Shown here piece by piece: positions 25,520 to 33,919 of a stretch of DNA of 64,000 bases. Origin of the DNA: Actinorugispora endophytica (GTDB lineage: Bacteria > Actinomycetota > Actinomycetes > Streptosporangiales > Streptosporangiaceae); contig NZ_SNYN01000002.1 of NCBI RefSeq assembly GCF_004363075.1, positions 186,001 to 250,000 on the forward strand, given 5' to 3'. The notes beneath the pieces are model-generated. The model ran no database searches and had not been told where the DNA came from. It was given only the letters and a program-made list of their open reading frames with translations. Both the position numbers and the translations under genes were made by a program. The first letter of the stretch is position 1. Every line of letters begins with the position of its first letter.

Positions 25520-25942
25520 TCACTCGGTGCCGAGGTCCTCGCGCCACCCGGCCTCCTTCTTGACGTACTCGTTGTCGGAGTGGTCGGCGAAGTCCTCCGC
25601 CTCGTTCACGCGGCGCACCTCCAGCCGGGCACCCGCCCCGAGGGGTGCGCGCTTCGCCCACGCGGCCGCCTCCTCCCGGTCGGCGACCCGGATGATCCAG
25701 AACCCGTGGAAGAGCTCGCGCGTCGGGCCGTAGGGGCCGTCGGTGAGGACGGGCTCCCCGGCCCCGAAGCCGACGACGAAGCCCTCCCCGGCGTCGGACA
25801 GGCCCTCGCCCGCCACCAGCACGCCCGCCTTCACCATCGACTCGTTGTAGGCGCCCATCGCGTTGATGACCTCCTCGAAGTCGGTCTCCGCGTACGCCTC
25901 GGCCGCCGAGTCGTCCGCGCGCATGATGAGCATGTACTTCAT
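25520..25942 (-). CDS. YCII-related (DGPF) domain protein 1
   Basis: A 140-residue protein beginning MKYMLIMRADDSAAEA and carrying the DGPYGPTRELFHGFWIIRV block that defines the DGPF branch of YCII proteins. Family members are small ferredoxin-like-fold proteins that are typical targets of ECF42 sigma factors; their reaction is unknown. It is not next to the sigma gene (33920) but its promoter matches that of the second YCII gene exactly in layout. It is 40-45% similar by eye to the 35222 copy. Confidence 0.9.
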   Translation of the reverse strand: MKYMLIMRADDSAAEAYAETDFEEVINAMGAYNESMVKAGVLVAGEGLSDAGEGFVVGFGAGEPVLTDGPYGPTRELFHGFWIIRVADREEAAAWAKRAPLGAGARLEVRRVNEAEDFADHSDNEYVKKEAGWREDLGTE

Positions 25943-25986
25943 GGTTCTCTCCCGTGCTGTCGAGGCCGCCGTTCGCGTCCTTCCAC

Positions 25987-26020
25987 CCCTGCGTCGAACG
26001 GGCGCGGACGAAATCGACAC
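25987..26020 (-). promoter_or_regulatory. predicted ECF42 promoter 1
   Basis: On the minus strand GTGTCGAT, 12 bases, CGTTCGAC, then AGGG two bases later. The same elements with the same spacing occur at 35688-35721 before the second YCII gene. The start codon is about 50 bases downstream in both. Confidence 0.75.
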
Positions 26021-26152
26021 CACCGCGAGAATTTTTTCCGCCGTCTCGCCCACGCCCCGGAAGAGCGGGGGAGACGGGGCCCGCCGCCGTCGCGCGGCGG
26101 GTGCCGTCCGCCTCCCGGGCGGCGCCGCGGCGAAGGCCCTCCCGGGCGGCGG

Positions 26153-27019
26153 TCAGCGGGTCCGCGCGAAGACGTGGTCCAGGTGGTCCAGGGCGGCGCG
26201 GGTGTAGTGCCGCCGACCGCTGCGCACGCCGTAGGCGAGGTCCTCCAGGAGGCAGCAGCGGGCGTAGAAGGCGATCCGCTCCCGGGCGGCGTCGTCGCAG
26301 CGGCCCGGGTAGTGCTCCATCAGCAGGTCGAAGACCTCGGGGGGCAGGTCCCGGTAGAGCCGGGCCAGGTCGTGGGCGGGATCGGCGAGGGCCGCGTCGG
26401 TCCAGTCGAGGACGCCGGTGACCGTGCTCGTGGCGGCGTCCGCCAGGATGTGCTCGGCGCCCAGGTCGTTGTGGCAGAACACCGCGTCCCGGGGCTCGGG
26501 CGGCGGCGTGCGGTCGAGGAAGTCCTCGACCAGGCGGAGGCGGTGCGCCGGGACGAGGTCCCGGACCTCCCGGTAGTCCTCCTCGGCCTCCCGCAGCCAC
26601 ACCGCGAGAGGGGTGTCGTCGGGCGGCGCCAGCGCCGCCGTCTCCTCCCGGGGAGTCCCGTGCAGGCGGCCGACGAACTCGCCCAGCGGGGCCGCGAGCC
26701 GCGCGGGATCGGCGACCGGGCACTCGTTCAGGGGCAGGCCGGGAAGCCGGGGGTAGGCCAGGACGCCCGCCGCCGGGTCGACGAGGACCGGTTCGGGGAC
26801 CGGCAGCGGGGACAGGCCGGCCACCACGGCGAGGAGGTCCGCCTCGCGCCGGACCGACGCGCGGCGGAGGGCGGGATCGGCCTCCCTGCTCACACGCACG
26901 ATCAGTTCGCCGTTGACCTCGTAGGCGAGGTTGTCCAGCCCGCCGCCCGCCCTGGTGACGGAGCGGACCTCCAGCTCGGGGAGGCGCAGTGCCAGCAGCA
27001 CGCGGATCTCGTCGGTCAT
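26153..27019 (-). CDS. aminoglycoside phosphotransferase-family kinase
   Basis: A 288-residue protein of the APH/choline-kinase superfamily. The N-lobe has GGLDNLAYEVNGELIVRVSRE near residue 25, with the ATP-binding Lys position occupied by Arg (LIVRVS), as in some macrolide kinases. The catalytic loop is FCHNDLGAEHIL and the Mg-binding Asp is in GVLDWTDAALADPAHDLA. It could phosphorylate an antibiotic, a sugar or another alcohol. The substrate cannot be assigned. It stands alone and is followed on the other side of its start by palindrome copy C. Confidence 0.85.
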   Translation of the reverse strand: MTDEIRVLLALRLPELEVRSVTRAGGGLDNLAYEVNGELIVRVSREADPALRRASVRREADLLAVVAGLSPLPVPEPVLVDPAAGVLAYPRLPGLPLNECPVADPARLAAPLGEFVGRLHGTPREETAALAPPDDTPLAVWLREAEEDYREVRDLVPAHRLRLVEDFLDRTPPPEPRDAVFCHNDLGAEHILADAATSTVTGVLDWTDAALADPAHDLARLYRDLPPEVFDLLMEHYPGRCDDAARERIAFYARCCLLEDLAYGVRSGRRHYTRAALDHLDHVFARTR

Positions 27020-27046
27020 GTCCGAACCCTAGTGCCCCGCGCCCGT

Positions 27047-27120
27047 TTCTCCCGGTGATCTTGACCTTTCCGGGGTCTCGGAGGCGGTTGAGACCCCGGA
27101 AAGGTCAAGATCGGCGGGAA
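27047..27120. repeat. long intergenic palindrome, copy C
   Basis: The inner 23-base arms (GATCTTGACCTTTCCGGGG and four more bases) are perfectly complementary, with diverged outer flanks CTCCCGGT and CGGCGGGA. The loop is GGAGGCGGTT. It lies between divergent start codons, so it cannot serve only as a terminator. Confidence 0.9.
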
Positions 27121-27161
27121 ACCACCACGGTCCGGCGGGCGTGTCGGGCTAGGATCGCACG

Positions 27162-27710
27162 GTGCCCCGACGCGACACCGCGACCCCCACGCGCGACACC
27201 ATCGCCACCGCCGCGACACGCCTGTTCATCGAGCGGGGGTACTCCCGGACCTCGGTCCGCGGGATCGCGGCGGCGGCCGACGTGGACCCGGCCCTCGTCA
27301 TCCGCCACTTCGGAACGAAGGAACAGCTGTTCCTGGAGACCATGCGGCTCGACCAGCAGCCCCTCCTGGAGGGGCCGATCGAGACGCTCGGCCCCCGTTT
27401 CGTCGACTACGTGCTCACGGCCGACAACCGCACGCGCGGGGTCTACCTCGCGCTGATCCGGGCCAGCGACGCCAGCACGGTGGGGTCGCGCCTGCGCGAG
27501 GCCCACGAACGGGCCTTCGTGCGTCCGCTGGCCGAGCGCCTCACCGGGCACGACGCCGAACTGCGGGCCCGCCTGGCCGCCGCGCTCGTCGGCGGGCTGC
27601 TCTACAGCCTGTGGATCGTCGGCGACGACGTGCTGGCCGCCGCCGACCACGGGGAGGTCGTGGCGCGCTACGGCGGCCTCCTCCAGGACCTCCTCACCCC
27701 CGGGAGCTGA
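27162..27710 (+). CDS. TetR-family regulator
   Basis: A 182-residue regulator with the HTH at about residues 30-55 (TSVRGIAAAADVDPALVIRH) and a C-terminal TetR_C_17-like domain (LYSLWIVGDDVLAAADHGE). Start GTG 27162. It is convergent with the SDR gene, whose promoter has the TGTCAACT palindrome; that site could be for this protein or for the TetR at 32168. Ligand unknown. Confidence 0.9.
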   Translation: MPRRDTATPTRDTIATAATRLFIERGYSRTSVRGIAAAADVDPALVIRHFGTKEQLFLETMRLDQQPLLEGPIETLGPRFVDYVLTADNRTRGVYLALIRASDASTVGSRLREAHERAFVRPLAERLTGHDAELRARLAAALVGGLLYSLWIVGDDVLAAADHGEVVARYGGLLQDLLTPGS

Positions 27711-27731
27711 GAGCGCCCCCGGAGCACCGGG

Positions 27732-28751
27732 TCACTGGACGGACCAGCCGCCGTCGGAGGCGAGCACCACGCCGTTGACGTTGTCGCTGTCGTCGCTGAG
27801 CAGCCAGGTGATCGACGCGGCGAGCCGGGCCGCCTCCGCCACCGGCGGGATGAGCCGCATGAACTCCCCCATGCGCGCCTTGGCGAACGCGGAGCCGAAG
27901 GCGCCCTCGATCCCCGTCGCCACCGGCCCCGGCGCCACCGCGTTGACCCGGATCCCCTGCGGGCCGTACATGAACGCCGAGCTGCGCGTGATGCCCACGA
28001 CGGCGTGCTTGGACGCCGTGTAGGCGGCCCCGGCGGCGTTGCCGCGCAGCGCCGCCTCGGAGGTGACGTTGACGATCGCGCCGCGCCCGGCGGCGAGCAT
28101 GGACGGCAGCACCGCGCGCGAGAGCTTGAAGGCGCCGTCGACGTTGACCGCGAACACGCGCTCCCACGCCTGGTCGCTCACCTCGTGCAGGGGCGACATG
28201 TCGTCCATGATCCCGGCGACGTTCGCCAGGCCGTCGACGCGCTCCCCGGCCGCGGCGACGATCCGCGCGATGTCCTCGTCCTTGGTGATGTCGCCCGCGA
28301 CGGGGACGACCGAGCCCTCGGGAGCCCCGTCGACCAGGGCCCGGAGGCGGTCCTCCGCGATGTCCACGCCGACGACCCGGCCGCCCTCGCGCGCGATGCG
28401 GGCGGCGGTGGCGCGGCCGATCCCGGACGCCGCACCGGTGACGATGACGGTCCGCCCGGTGAAGCGCGCGCCGCCGGGGGGCGTCTCCGGCTCCTCGTCC
28501 TCCTCTTCCCCGACGACGGGGGCGACCCCGCCGTTCGCGCGGATGACGAGCTCGTCGACGAGCTCTTGCGGGAACCGGTCCCCGGCGAGCTCGACGAGCC
28601 TGGCCAGGGGGAGCTTGCCGACGGGGCGCAGGGCGTCCTCGTCCTGGCCCGACCGCTCGATCAGCTCGCGCAGGACCGGCCCGCCGACGGGGTGCGCGAA
28701 CCATTCCTCCACCGAGTTCCCCGCGGTGATCGGCCTGTCGTCCGTGGTCAT
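27732..28751 (-). CDS. SDR oxidoreductase with an N-terminal helical extension
   Basis: A 339-residue short-chain dehydrogenase. Residues 1-100 (SVEEWFAHPVGGPVLRELIE and KLPLARLVELAGDRFPQELV) form an extra helical region that is found on a subgroup of actinobacterial SDRs. The classical SDR core follows: cofactor motif TGAASGIG near residue 110, NVAGIM, catalytic Ser in VTSEAA, and YTASKH giving Tyr and Lys. It reduces or oxidises an alcohol/ketone with NAD(P). It lies 164 bases from the lactonase-like and monooxygenase genes, all on the same strand, and probably feeds the ketone substrate to that pathway. Confidence 0.88.
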   Translation of the reverse strand: MTTDDRPITAGNSVEEWFAHPVGGPVLRELIERSGQDEDALRPVGKLPLARLVELAGDRFPQELVDELVIRANGGVAPVVGEEEDEEPETPPGGARFTGRTVIVTGAASGIGRATAARIAREGGRVVGVDIAEDRLRALVDGAPEGSVVPVAGDITKDEDIARIVAAAGERVDGLANVAGIMDDMSPLHEVSDQAWERVFAVNVDGAFKLSRAVLPSMLAAGRGAIVNVTSEAALRGNAAGAAYTASKHAVVGITRSSAFMYGPQGIRVNAVAPGPVATGIEGAFGSAFAKARMGEFMRLIPPVAEAARLAASITWLLSDDSDNVNGVVLASDGGWSVQ

Positions 28752-28817
28752 GTCTTCTCCTCGCCTGCGGGGCCCCGCCCTGCCGCTCGTCCGCGCCGTG
28801 GCCGTCCACGGCCCTGT

Positions 28818-28834
28818 TGTCAACTTAGTTGACA
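28818..28834. promoter_or_regulatory. TetR-type operator upstream of the SDR
   Basis: TGTCAACT-T-AGTTGACA is a perfect 8-base inverted repeat with one central base, 67 bases before the SDR start. It differs in sequence from the TAAGTCA operator of the monooxygenase gene, so a second regulator is implied, perhaps the TetR at 27162. Confidence 0.75.
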
Positions 28835-28915
28835 CCCTGGAAATGGTAGGCGCCCCGGAGAAGCGAGTGGTCCCGCGTGCGCGTCGGGCCGCTCCCGGGT
28901 CCCGTCCGGGGAGGG

Positions 28916-29950
28916 TCAGCCGCCGTTGGACTGGCGGGTCCCCTCGGCGAGCGCGTCGAAGGTGTAGACGAATCCGCCGTCGCCGCCGCTGACCGTCATG
29001 TAGGCGTCGGTCGTCCCCGGCGCGATGGCGACGTTCGTCGCCGACTCCAGCCCGTCGGCGTCGTCGGCGGGGACGGAGACCGTCGCCAGGTGCTCACCGG
29101 TCGAGCCGTACACGAAGATCCTCGGTTGGCCGTGGACGGCCTGGTAGAGGTTCCCGGCGGCGTCGACCGCGATGGAGTCGACCCGGCTCGTGCCGCCGTC
29201 GAAGTGGATCGCGGCGTGGGAGGTCTCCACCTCCGTCCCGTCCCCGCCGAGCGTGTAGTGGTCGACGCGGTTGGCGGCGTACTGGCCGACCCACAGGCCC
29301 GAGAAGTCCTCGTCGAACGAGATCCCGTTGGGCGCGGGGAGGTCCTTCGCCAGGACGGTCGCCTCCGCCGTGTCCCGGTCGATCCTGACGACCCTGCCCC
29401 GGGCCTCCCAGGCGGGCCCCGAGAAACCGGTGGAATCGCTGACGTACATGTTCCCCGCCTCGTCGAAGGCCAGGTCGTCCGGCCGCATCGGCGCGCCGTC
29501 GACGTCCCCGGAGAAGAACGTGGTGTGGTCGTCCCCCTCCGGGGTGACGCTGTCGATCCCGCCGCCCGCGAAGTCCGTCAGGTACAGCCGACCGTCGAAC
29601 GGGCTGAACTGGGCGGACGTGTAGGCGCTGTCCTCGTTCGTGAACACCGGGACCACCTCCCGGGAGTCGGTGTCCACCCTCAGCACCTTGGGCTCCCCGG
29701 CGGGAGCGGTGACGTCGACGAGGACGAGGCCGCCGTCCGGGGCGAAGGCCGGCCCCTCCAGCAGGGTCGTCCCCGTCTCCTCGTGGACGGAGGTCACCTG
29801 GACCAGGAGTCCGGCCGTCCGCTCCCCAGGCTCCTGGTCCGCGCCCGTGGCCGCGGCGCCGGAGCAGCCCGTCACCGCGCCGGCCAGGACGAGTAGCGAG
29901 AGCGCGCGGACGGTCGCCGAGGGGCGTGCCTCAGGGCGGTGCGGCGTCAT
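28916..29950 (-). CDS. SMP-30/gluconolactonase-like lipoprotein
   Basis: A 344-residue secreted lipoprotein with the lipobox LAGAVTGC (Cys near residue 29) followed by a six-bladed propeller of the SMP-30/Drp35 type. Repeated blades include EGPAFAPDGGLVLVDV, PDDLAFDEAGNMYVSD, PNGISFDEDFSGLWVG and SIAVDAAGNLYQAV. The Glu, Asn and Asp positions in these blades fit calcium-dependent lactonases. It lies directly downstream of a Baeyer-Villiger monooxygenase gene (65 bases), whose products are lactones or esters, so hydrolysis of that product is a natural role. Confidence 0.85.
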   Translation of the reverse strand: MTPHRPEARPSATVRALSLLVLAGAVTGCSGAAATGADQEPGERTAGLLVQVTSVHEETGTTLLEGPAFAPDGGLVLVDVTAPAGEPKVLRVDTDSREVVPVFTNEDSAYTSAQFSPFDGRLYLTDFAGGGIDSVTPEGDDHTTFFSGDVDGAPMRPDDLAFDEAGNMYVSDSTGFSGPAWEARGRVVRIDRDTAEATVLAKDLPAPNGISFDEDFSGLWVGQYAANRVDHYTLGGDGTEVETSHAAIHFDGGTSRVDSIAVDAAGNLYQAVHGQPRIFVYGSTGEHLATVSVPADDADGLESATNVAIAPGTTDAYMTVSGGDGGFVYTFDALAEGTRQSNGG

Positions 29951-30015
29951 GGGGTTCTCCTTCGATCGGGGCGGTGGGGCGCCTGACGGAGCCCGGGTCG
30001 CGGACGGCCTCCCTG

Positions 30016-31833
30016 CTACGGCTTCGGCACCAGGACCTCGTGCACGCGGTTGTCGCGCCACTCCTTGAGGAGCCGGTGGAAGGCCACGGGGCCGGGGCTG
30101 TAGGAGGCCCCGCCGTGGACGCCGGCGCCTTCGCGGTTGTAGTAGCCGGGCGTGCACCCGGCCTGGAACGCGGAGTTGTCGTGCGCGGTCTCGCGCACCG
30201 TCCGGCCCCACGCGTCGGCCGCCTCCTGCGAGGGTTCGACCACCGCGGCCCCGGCCTTGCGGGCCTCCGCGACGACTGCGGCGATGTGCTCGGCCTGCTC
30301 CAGCAGGACGTGCGCGAAGTTCACCGAGTTGGCGTTCTGCAGCGAGCCCAGGTGGAAGAGGTTGGGGAACCCGTTGCCGTAGAAGCCGTGCAGGGTGCTG
30401 GGTCCGCGGCTCCAGGACGCGAGCAGGTCCCGGCCGCCCCGGCCGCGGACCCGCAGCGTGCCCGCCAGGACGCCGGAGACGCCGACGTCGAACCCGGTGG
30501 CGAAGACGACGCAGTCCACCGGGTACTCGGTCTCGCCGACGACGATCGCGTCCTCGGTCATGCGCGTGACGCCGCCGTGGTCGGCGGTGTCCACCAGGGT
30601 GACGTTCGGCCGGTTGAACGTCTGGAGGTAGTGGTCGCTGAAGCAGGGCCGCTTGCACATGTAGCGGTACCAGGGCTTGAGCAGTCCGGCTGTCTCCGGG
30701 TCGTCGACGACCTCGTCCACCCGCGCCCGGAGCTGGTTCATCTTCCGCGCGTCGACGAGTTCGTCGATCCGCTCGCGTTCTTCCGGGGAGACGCTCGTGT
30801 CCAGCGCGCCGGAGATCATCTTCCGCTGGAGCCGGGCGGTGGACGTCCAGCCGTCCCGGGTCAGGTCGGTCTCCACCGGCTCGCCGGAGACGACCGCGAG
30901 GAAGTTCTCCATGCGCTCGCGCTGCCAGCCGGGTCTGAGGGAGGCCGCCCACTCGGGGTCGGTGGGGCGGTTGTCGCGGACGTCCACCGAGGAGGGGGTG
31001 CGCTGGAACACGTACAGGTGCCCCGCGTCCCGGCCCATGTGCGGGATGACCTGGACGCCGGTCGCCCCGGTGCCCACCACCGCGACCCTCTTGTCCGCGA
31101 GGCCGTCGAGGCCGCCGGTCTGGTCGCCGCCGGTGTAGCCGTAGTCCCACCGGCTCGTGTGGAAGGTGTGGCCCTTGAAGGTGTCGATCCCCGGGATGCC
31201 CGGCAGCTTGGGCCGGGTCATCGTGCCCGAGGAGGTGATGACGAACCGGGCGCGCATCCGGTCGCCGCGGTCGGTCCCGACCACCCACTCCTGTGCCCGC
31301 TCGTCCCAGTCCAGGCTGGTGACACGGGTGTGGAACAGCGCGTCGCGGTAGAGCCCGAACGTCTCGGCGATCGCCACCGCGTGGCGGCGGATCTCCTCGC
31401 CGGGGGCGTAGCGCCACTCGGGCACGTAGCCGACCTCCTCCAGCAGGGGCATGTAGGAGTAGGACTCGATGTCGCAGTGGATGCCCGGATAGCGGTTCCA
31501 GTACCAGGTCCCGCCGAAGTCGCCCGCCTCGTCCGTCATCCGGATCGACTCCACGCCCGCCTGCCGCAGCCGCGCGCCGGTCGTCAGGCCGCCGAAACCG
31601 CCGCCGATCACGAGCACCTCCACGGTGTCGGTCAGCGGCTCGCGCTCCTTCCACGGGGTGTAGGGGTCCTTGGCGTAGTAGCCGAACTCGCCCGAGGCAG
31701 AGCGGTACTGGGCCGTGCCCTCGGGGCGGACGCGGCGGTCGCGCTCGCGGGCGTACCTGGCCCGCAGCGCGTCGAGGTCGATCTCCTCGGCCGGGCCGCC
31801 GGTGCTCGCGGTCGTGTCGGAGTCTGTGCTCAC
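30016..31833 (-). CDS. Baeyer-Villiger flavin monooxygenase
   Basis: A 605-residue FAD/NADPH monooxygenase. The FAD motif GGGFGG is at residues 77-82 and the NADPH motif GTGATG follows in the middle. The Baeyer-Villiger fingerprint FxGxxxHxxxW(P/D) appears as FKGHTFHTSRWD at 219-230. The ~70-residue N-terminal extension and the C-terminal lid (GCTPGYYNREGAG) match the larger BVMO group acting on cyclic or aromatic ketones. It inserts oxygen next to a carbonyl to give an ester or lactone. It is the first gene of the operon, behind a TAAGTCA palindrome, and divergent from a TetR gene. Confidence 0.95.
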   Translation of the reverse strand: MSTDSDTTASTGGPAEEIDLDALRARYARERDRRVRPEGTAQYRSASGEFGYYAKDPYTPWKEREPLTDTVEVLVIGGGFGGLTTGARLRQAGVESIRMTDEAGDFGGTWYWNRYPGIHCDIESYSYMPLLEEVGYVPEWRYAPGEEIRRHAVAIAETFGLYRDALFHTRVTSLDWDERAQEWVVGTDRGDRMRARFVITSSGTMTRPKLPGIPGIDTFKGHTFHTSRWDYGYTGGDQTGGLDGLADKRVAVVGTGATGVQVIPHMGRDAGHLYVFQRTPSSVDVRDNRPTDPEWAASLRPGWQRERMENFLAVVSGEPVETDLTRDGWTSTARLQRKMISGALDTSVSPEERERIDELVDARKMNQLRARVDEVVDDPETAGLLKPWYRYMCKRPCFSDHYLQTFNRPNVTLVDTADHGGVTRMTEDAIVVGETEYPVDCVVFATGFDVGVSGVLAGTLRVRGRGGRDLLASWSRGPSTLHGFYGNGFPNLFHLGSLQNANSVNFAHVLLEQAEHIAAVVAEARKAGAAVVEPSQEAADAWGRTVRETAHDNSAFQAGCTPGYYNREGAGVHGGASYSPGPVAFHRLLKEWRDNRVHEVLVPKP

Positions 31834-31964
31834 GTGCCGTTCTTCCTCTCTCGCCTCCGCGACACCGGGGAGCGGGTCTCGACGGCGGCCGGACGGCGGG
31901 TGCCCTGGTGCGGGCGTCGGTCATCGGGTGGGCCCCGTTTCTCACACGCGGAGGCGCCCACTTT

Positions 31965-31984
31965 TAAGTCAGTCGCATGACTTA
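31965..31984. promoter_or_regulatory. TetR operator in the BVMO/TetR divergent promoter
   Basis: TAAGTCA, six bases, TGACTTA: perfect 7-base arms. It lies in the 334-base gap between the monooxygenase start and the divergent TetR start, and is the only clear palindrome there. Confidence 0.82.
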
Positions 31985-32167
31985 TCTTAACAGTACGTGC
32001 CTGGACGGTTCCGAACCGGGAGGAGGAGGGGGCGTCGGGAAGGCCGCCGTCCGGCGGCGCGCCCCCGTCGCGGGAAGGCGCGCCGGCCGCGTGCGGAACC
32101 GGCGTCGGGCCCGGGTCCGGGCGGCACCGGTGGGCCGGTGCGGGCCGGGGTCGGTACGGTGGTCCCC

Positions 32168-32827
32168 ATGAGCGGCAGGATGACGAGGACGGACCGGGTC
32201 GCCGCGACGCGGGAGACGATCCTGTCCGCGGCGGAGAGGCTTTTCGCCGAACACGGAGTGGCCGCGGTCTCCAACCGCCAGATCAGCCAGGAGGCGGGCC
32301 AGGGGAACAACACGGCGGTCAGCTACCACTTCGGCTCCAAGGACGCCCTGGTCCGCGCGATCGTGCGCAGGCACACCGAGCAGATCGAGGAGACGCGCCT
32401 CCGAATGGTGCTGCGGGCCGACGGCTCCGCCGAGGTGAGGGACTGGGTCGCCTGCATGGTGGAGCCCTTCGCCCGGCACCTCGCCGATCTGGGCGCGCCC
32501 ACCTGGTTCGGGCGCTTCAGCGCCCAGGTCATGACCGACCCCGCCTACCGCGAGATCATGTCCCGGGAGGCGCTCAACTCCCCCTCGCTGCTCCGGGCCG
32601 GCGAGGAGCTCAGGAGACGCCTCCCCGACCTGCCGCCGGACGTCCGCCTGGAGCGCCAGGACATGGTCGGCCGGCTGATGGTCCACACGATCGCCGAGCG
32701 CGAGCGCGCCCTCGCCGAAGGGGCCCCCGTTTCCCGCGAGTCCTGGGACCGGGCCGCCTCGGGGCTGACCGACGCCCTCACCGGACTGTGGCTCGCCCCG
32801 GTCACCGCCCCCTCGGCGCGGACCTGA
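32168..32827 (+). CDS. TetR-family regulator of the BVMO operon
   Basis: A 219-residue regulator. The HTH is at about residues 33-60 (VAAVSNRQISQEAGQGNNTA followed by VSYHFGSKDALV). The C-terminal domain is of the PF17939-like type (PFARHLADLGAPTWFGRFSA). Start ATG 32168; the upstream half of the gap is GC-rich and holds nothing else. Divergence and the shared palindrome make it the probable repressor of the Baeyer-Villiger operon, released by the ketone or a related compound. Confidence 0.92.
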   Translation: MSGRMTRTDRVAATRETILSAAERLFAEHGVAAVSNRQISQEAGQGNNTAVSYHFGSKDALVRAIVRRHTEQIEETRLRMVLRADGSAEVRDWVACMVEPFARHLADLGAPTWFGRFSAQVMTDPAYREIMSREALNSPSLLRAGEELRRRLPDLPPDVRLERQDMVGRLMVHTIAERERALAEGAPVSRESWDRAASGLTDALTGLWLAPVTAPSART

Positions 32828-32893
32828 CGGGAAGCCGCGCGCCCCGACGGTCGTTGAGAGATCCCCGCGCCGACGATCCAGGACCCGCGTCCG

Positions 32894-32970
32894 TTCCTCC
32901 CGGCGATCTTGACCTTTCCGGGGTCTCAACCGCTTCTGAGACCACGGAAAGGTCAAGATCACCGGGAAGG
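32894..32970. repeat. long intergenic palindrome, copy D
   Basis: GATCTTGACCTTTCCGGGGT pairs with its complement, with one mismatch in the right arm (GAGACCACGG instead of GAGACCCCGG). The loop is in the opposite orientation (AACCGCTTC) to copies A-C. It lies 67 bases after the TetR stop. Confidence 0.88.
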
Positions 32971-33033
32971 CGCCGTGATCCCGGGGCTCTCCGGGTGACT
33001 TCCTCTCCGGTCGACGGGACTCCTTGCCCTGCT

Positions 33034-33070
33034 TATCGAATATCGATAGATTGATATCGCTTTTCGATAG
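33034..33070. promoter_or_regulatory. TATCGATA-rich operator of the DUF2975/HTH operon
   Basis: TATCGA occurs at 33034 and within the palindrome TATCGATA at 33041-33048, with further partial copies GATATCG and TTCGATAG up to 33070. The AT-rich cluster directly precedes the ribosome site. The partner HTH protein of this operon is the probable ligand. Confidence 0.65.
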
Positions 33071-33081
33071 AAGGAGAAGTG

Positions 33082-33579
33082 ATGGGGAAGTTGACAGTGC
33101 TCGCGCTGCGCGTCGTGCTCGCGGTGCTCCTCGTCGGCTCGGTGCTCGTGCAGACGGTGATGGTGCCGCTGTTGGCCGCCGACCTGGAAGGGCTCAACGC
33201 GGACTTCGCCCACCTGCGCGCCCCGCTCCTCGTGATCATCGTCCTGGGCGTCGTGGCCGTCCAGGTCGTCCTGGTCTGCGTGTGGCGGCTGGTGACGATG
33301 GTGCGGCGCGGAACGGTGTTCTCCCACGCCGCCTTCCGGTACGTGGACGTCGTGACCGGCGCGATCGTTGCGGCCGCCCTCCTGGTGTTCGCGCTCGGCG
33401 TCGTCCTGGCGCCGGGCGACCCCGTCGCCCCGGGAGTGGTCCTCCTGCTGGGCGGGGTCGTCGTGGCGGTCCTGGGGGTCGCGCTCATCGTGCTCGTGCT
33501 GCGGACGCTGCTCGCCCAGGCCGTCGCGCGCGACGTCGAGGCGTCGCGGATGCGGGCCGAGCTGGACGAGGTGATCTGA
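33082..33579 (+). CDS. DUF2975 membrane protein
   Basis: A 165-residue protein with four membrane helices (LALRVVLAVLLVGSVLVQTV, LLVIIVLGVVAVQVVLVCVW, AIVAAALLVFALGVVLA and VLLLGGVVVAVLGVALIVLV). This matches DUF2975, which is regularly paired with a short Cro/C1-type regulator (YozG), as here. ATG 33082 is preferred over GTG 33079 because of AGGAG spacing. The stop overlaps the next start (TGATG). Its role is unknown; the pair resembles a membrane-linked regulatory switch. Confidence 0.88.
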   Translation: MGKLTVLALRVVLAVLLVGSVLVQTVMVPLLAADLEGLNADFAHLRAPLLVIIVLGVVAVQVVLVCVWRLVTMVRRGTVFSHAAFRYVDVVTGAIVAAALLVFALGVVLAPGDPVAPGVVLLLGGVVVAVLGVALIVLVLRTLLAQAVARDVEASRMRAELDEVI

Positions 33580-33800
33580 TGCCGATCGCCGTCGACATCG
33601 ACGTGATGCTGGCCCGGCGGAAGATGTCCGTGGGCGAGCTCGCGGACCGCGTCGGGATCACCCCCGCCAACCTGGCGGTGCTCAAGAACGGCCGCGCCAA
33701 GGCGGTGCGCTTCGCGACGCTCGCCGCGCTCTGCGAGGCGCTCGAGTGCCAGCCGGGAGACCTGCTGCGCTGGGAGGCCGAAGGCGCCGCGAACGGATGA
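33579..33800 (+). CDS. YozG-type HTH regulator
   Basis: A 73-residue one-domain Cro/C1 protein: MLARRKMSVGELADRVGITP and ANLAVLKNGRAKAVRFATLA form the HTH and LCEALECQPGDLLRW the last helix. It is the small regulator always found after DUF2975 genes. The start overlaps the DUF2975 stop by one base, so the two are co-translated. It probably binds the TATCGATA cluster upstream of the operon. Confidence 0.92.
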   Translation: MPIAVDIDVMLARRKMSVGELADRVGITPANLAVLKNGRAKAVRFATLAALCEALECQPGDLLRWEAEGAANG

Positions 33801-33919
33801 CGTCAGCCGTCCGCGGCGGCTGCGGGCCGGTGACGAGGCCTGCGCGCGTCCGGTGTCCGTTCTCCCGGTGATCCTGGAGTGGCCCCGTCCGGACCGGGGG
33901 AGGCGGGCGGTCGGGCCGG

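Noticed and set aside
33861-33900. CTCCCGGTGATC before the sigma gene's end resembles the left flank of the dispersed palindromes
   Set aside because: Only the outer 12 bases match and there is no matching right arm; too weak to call a copy.
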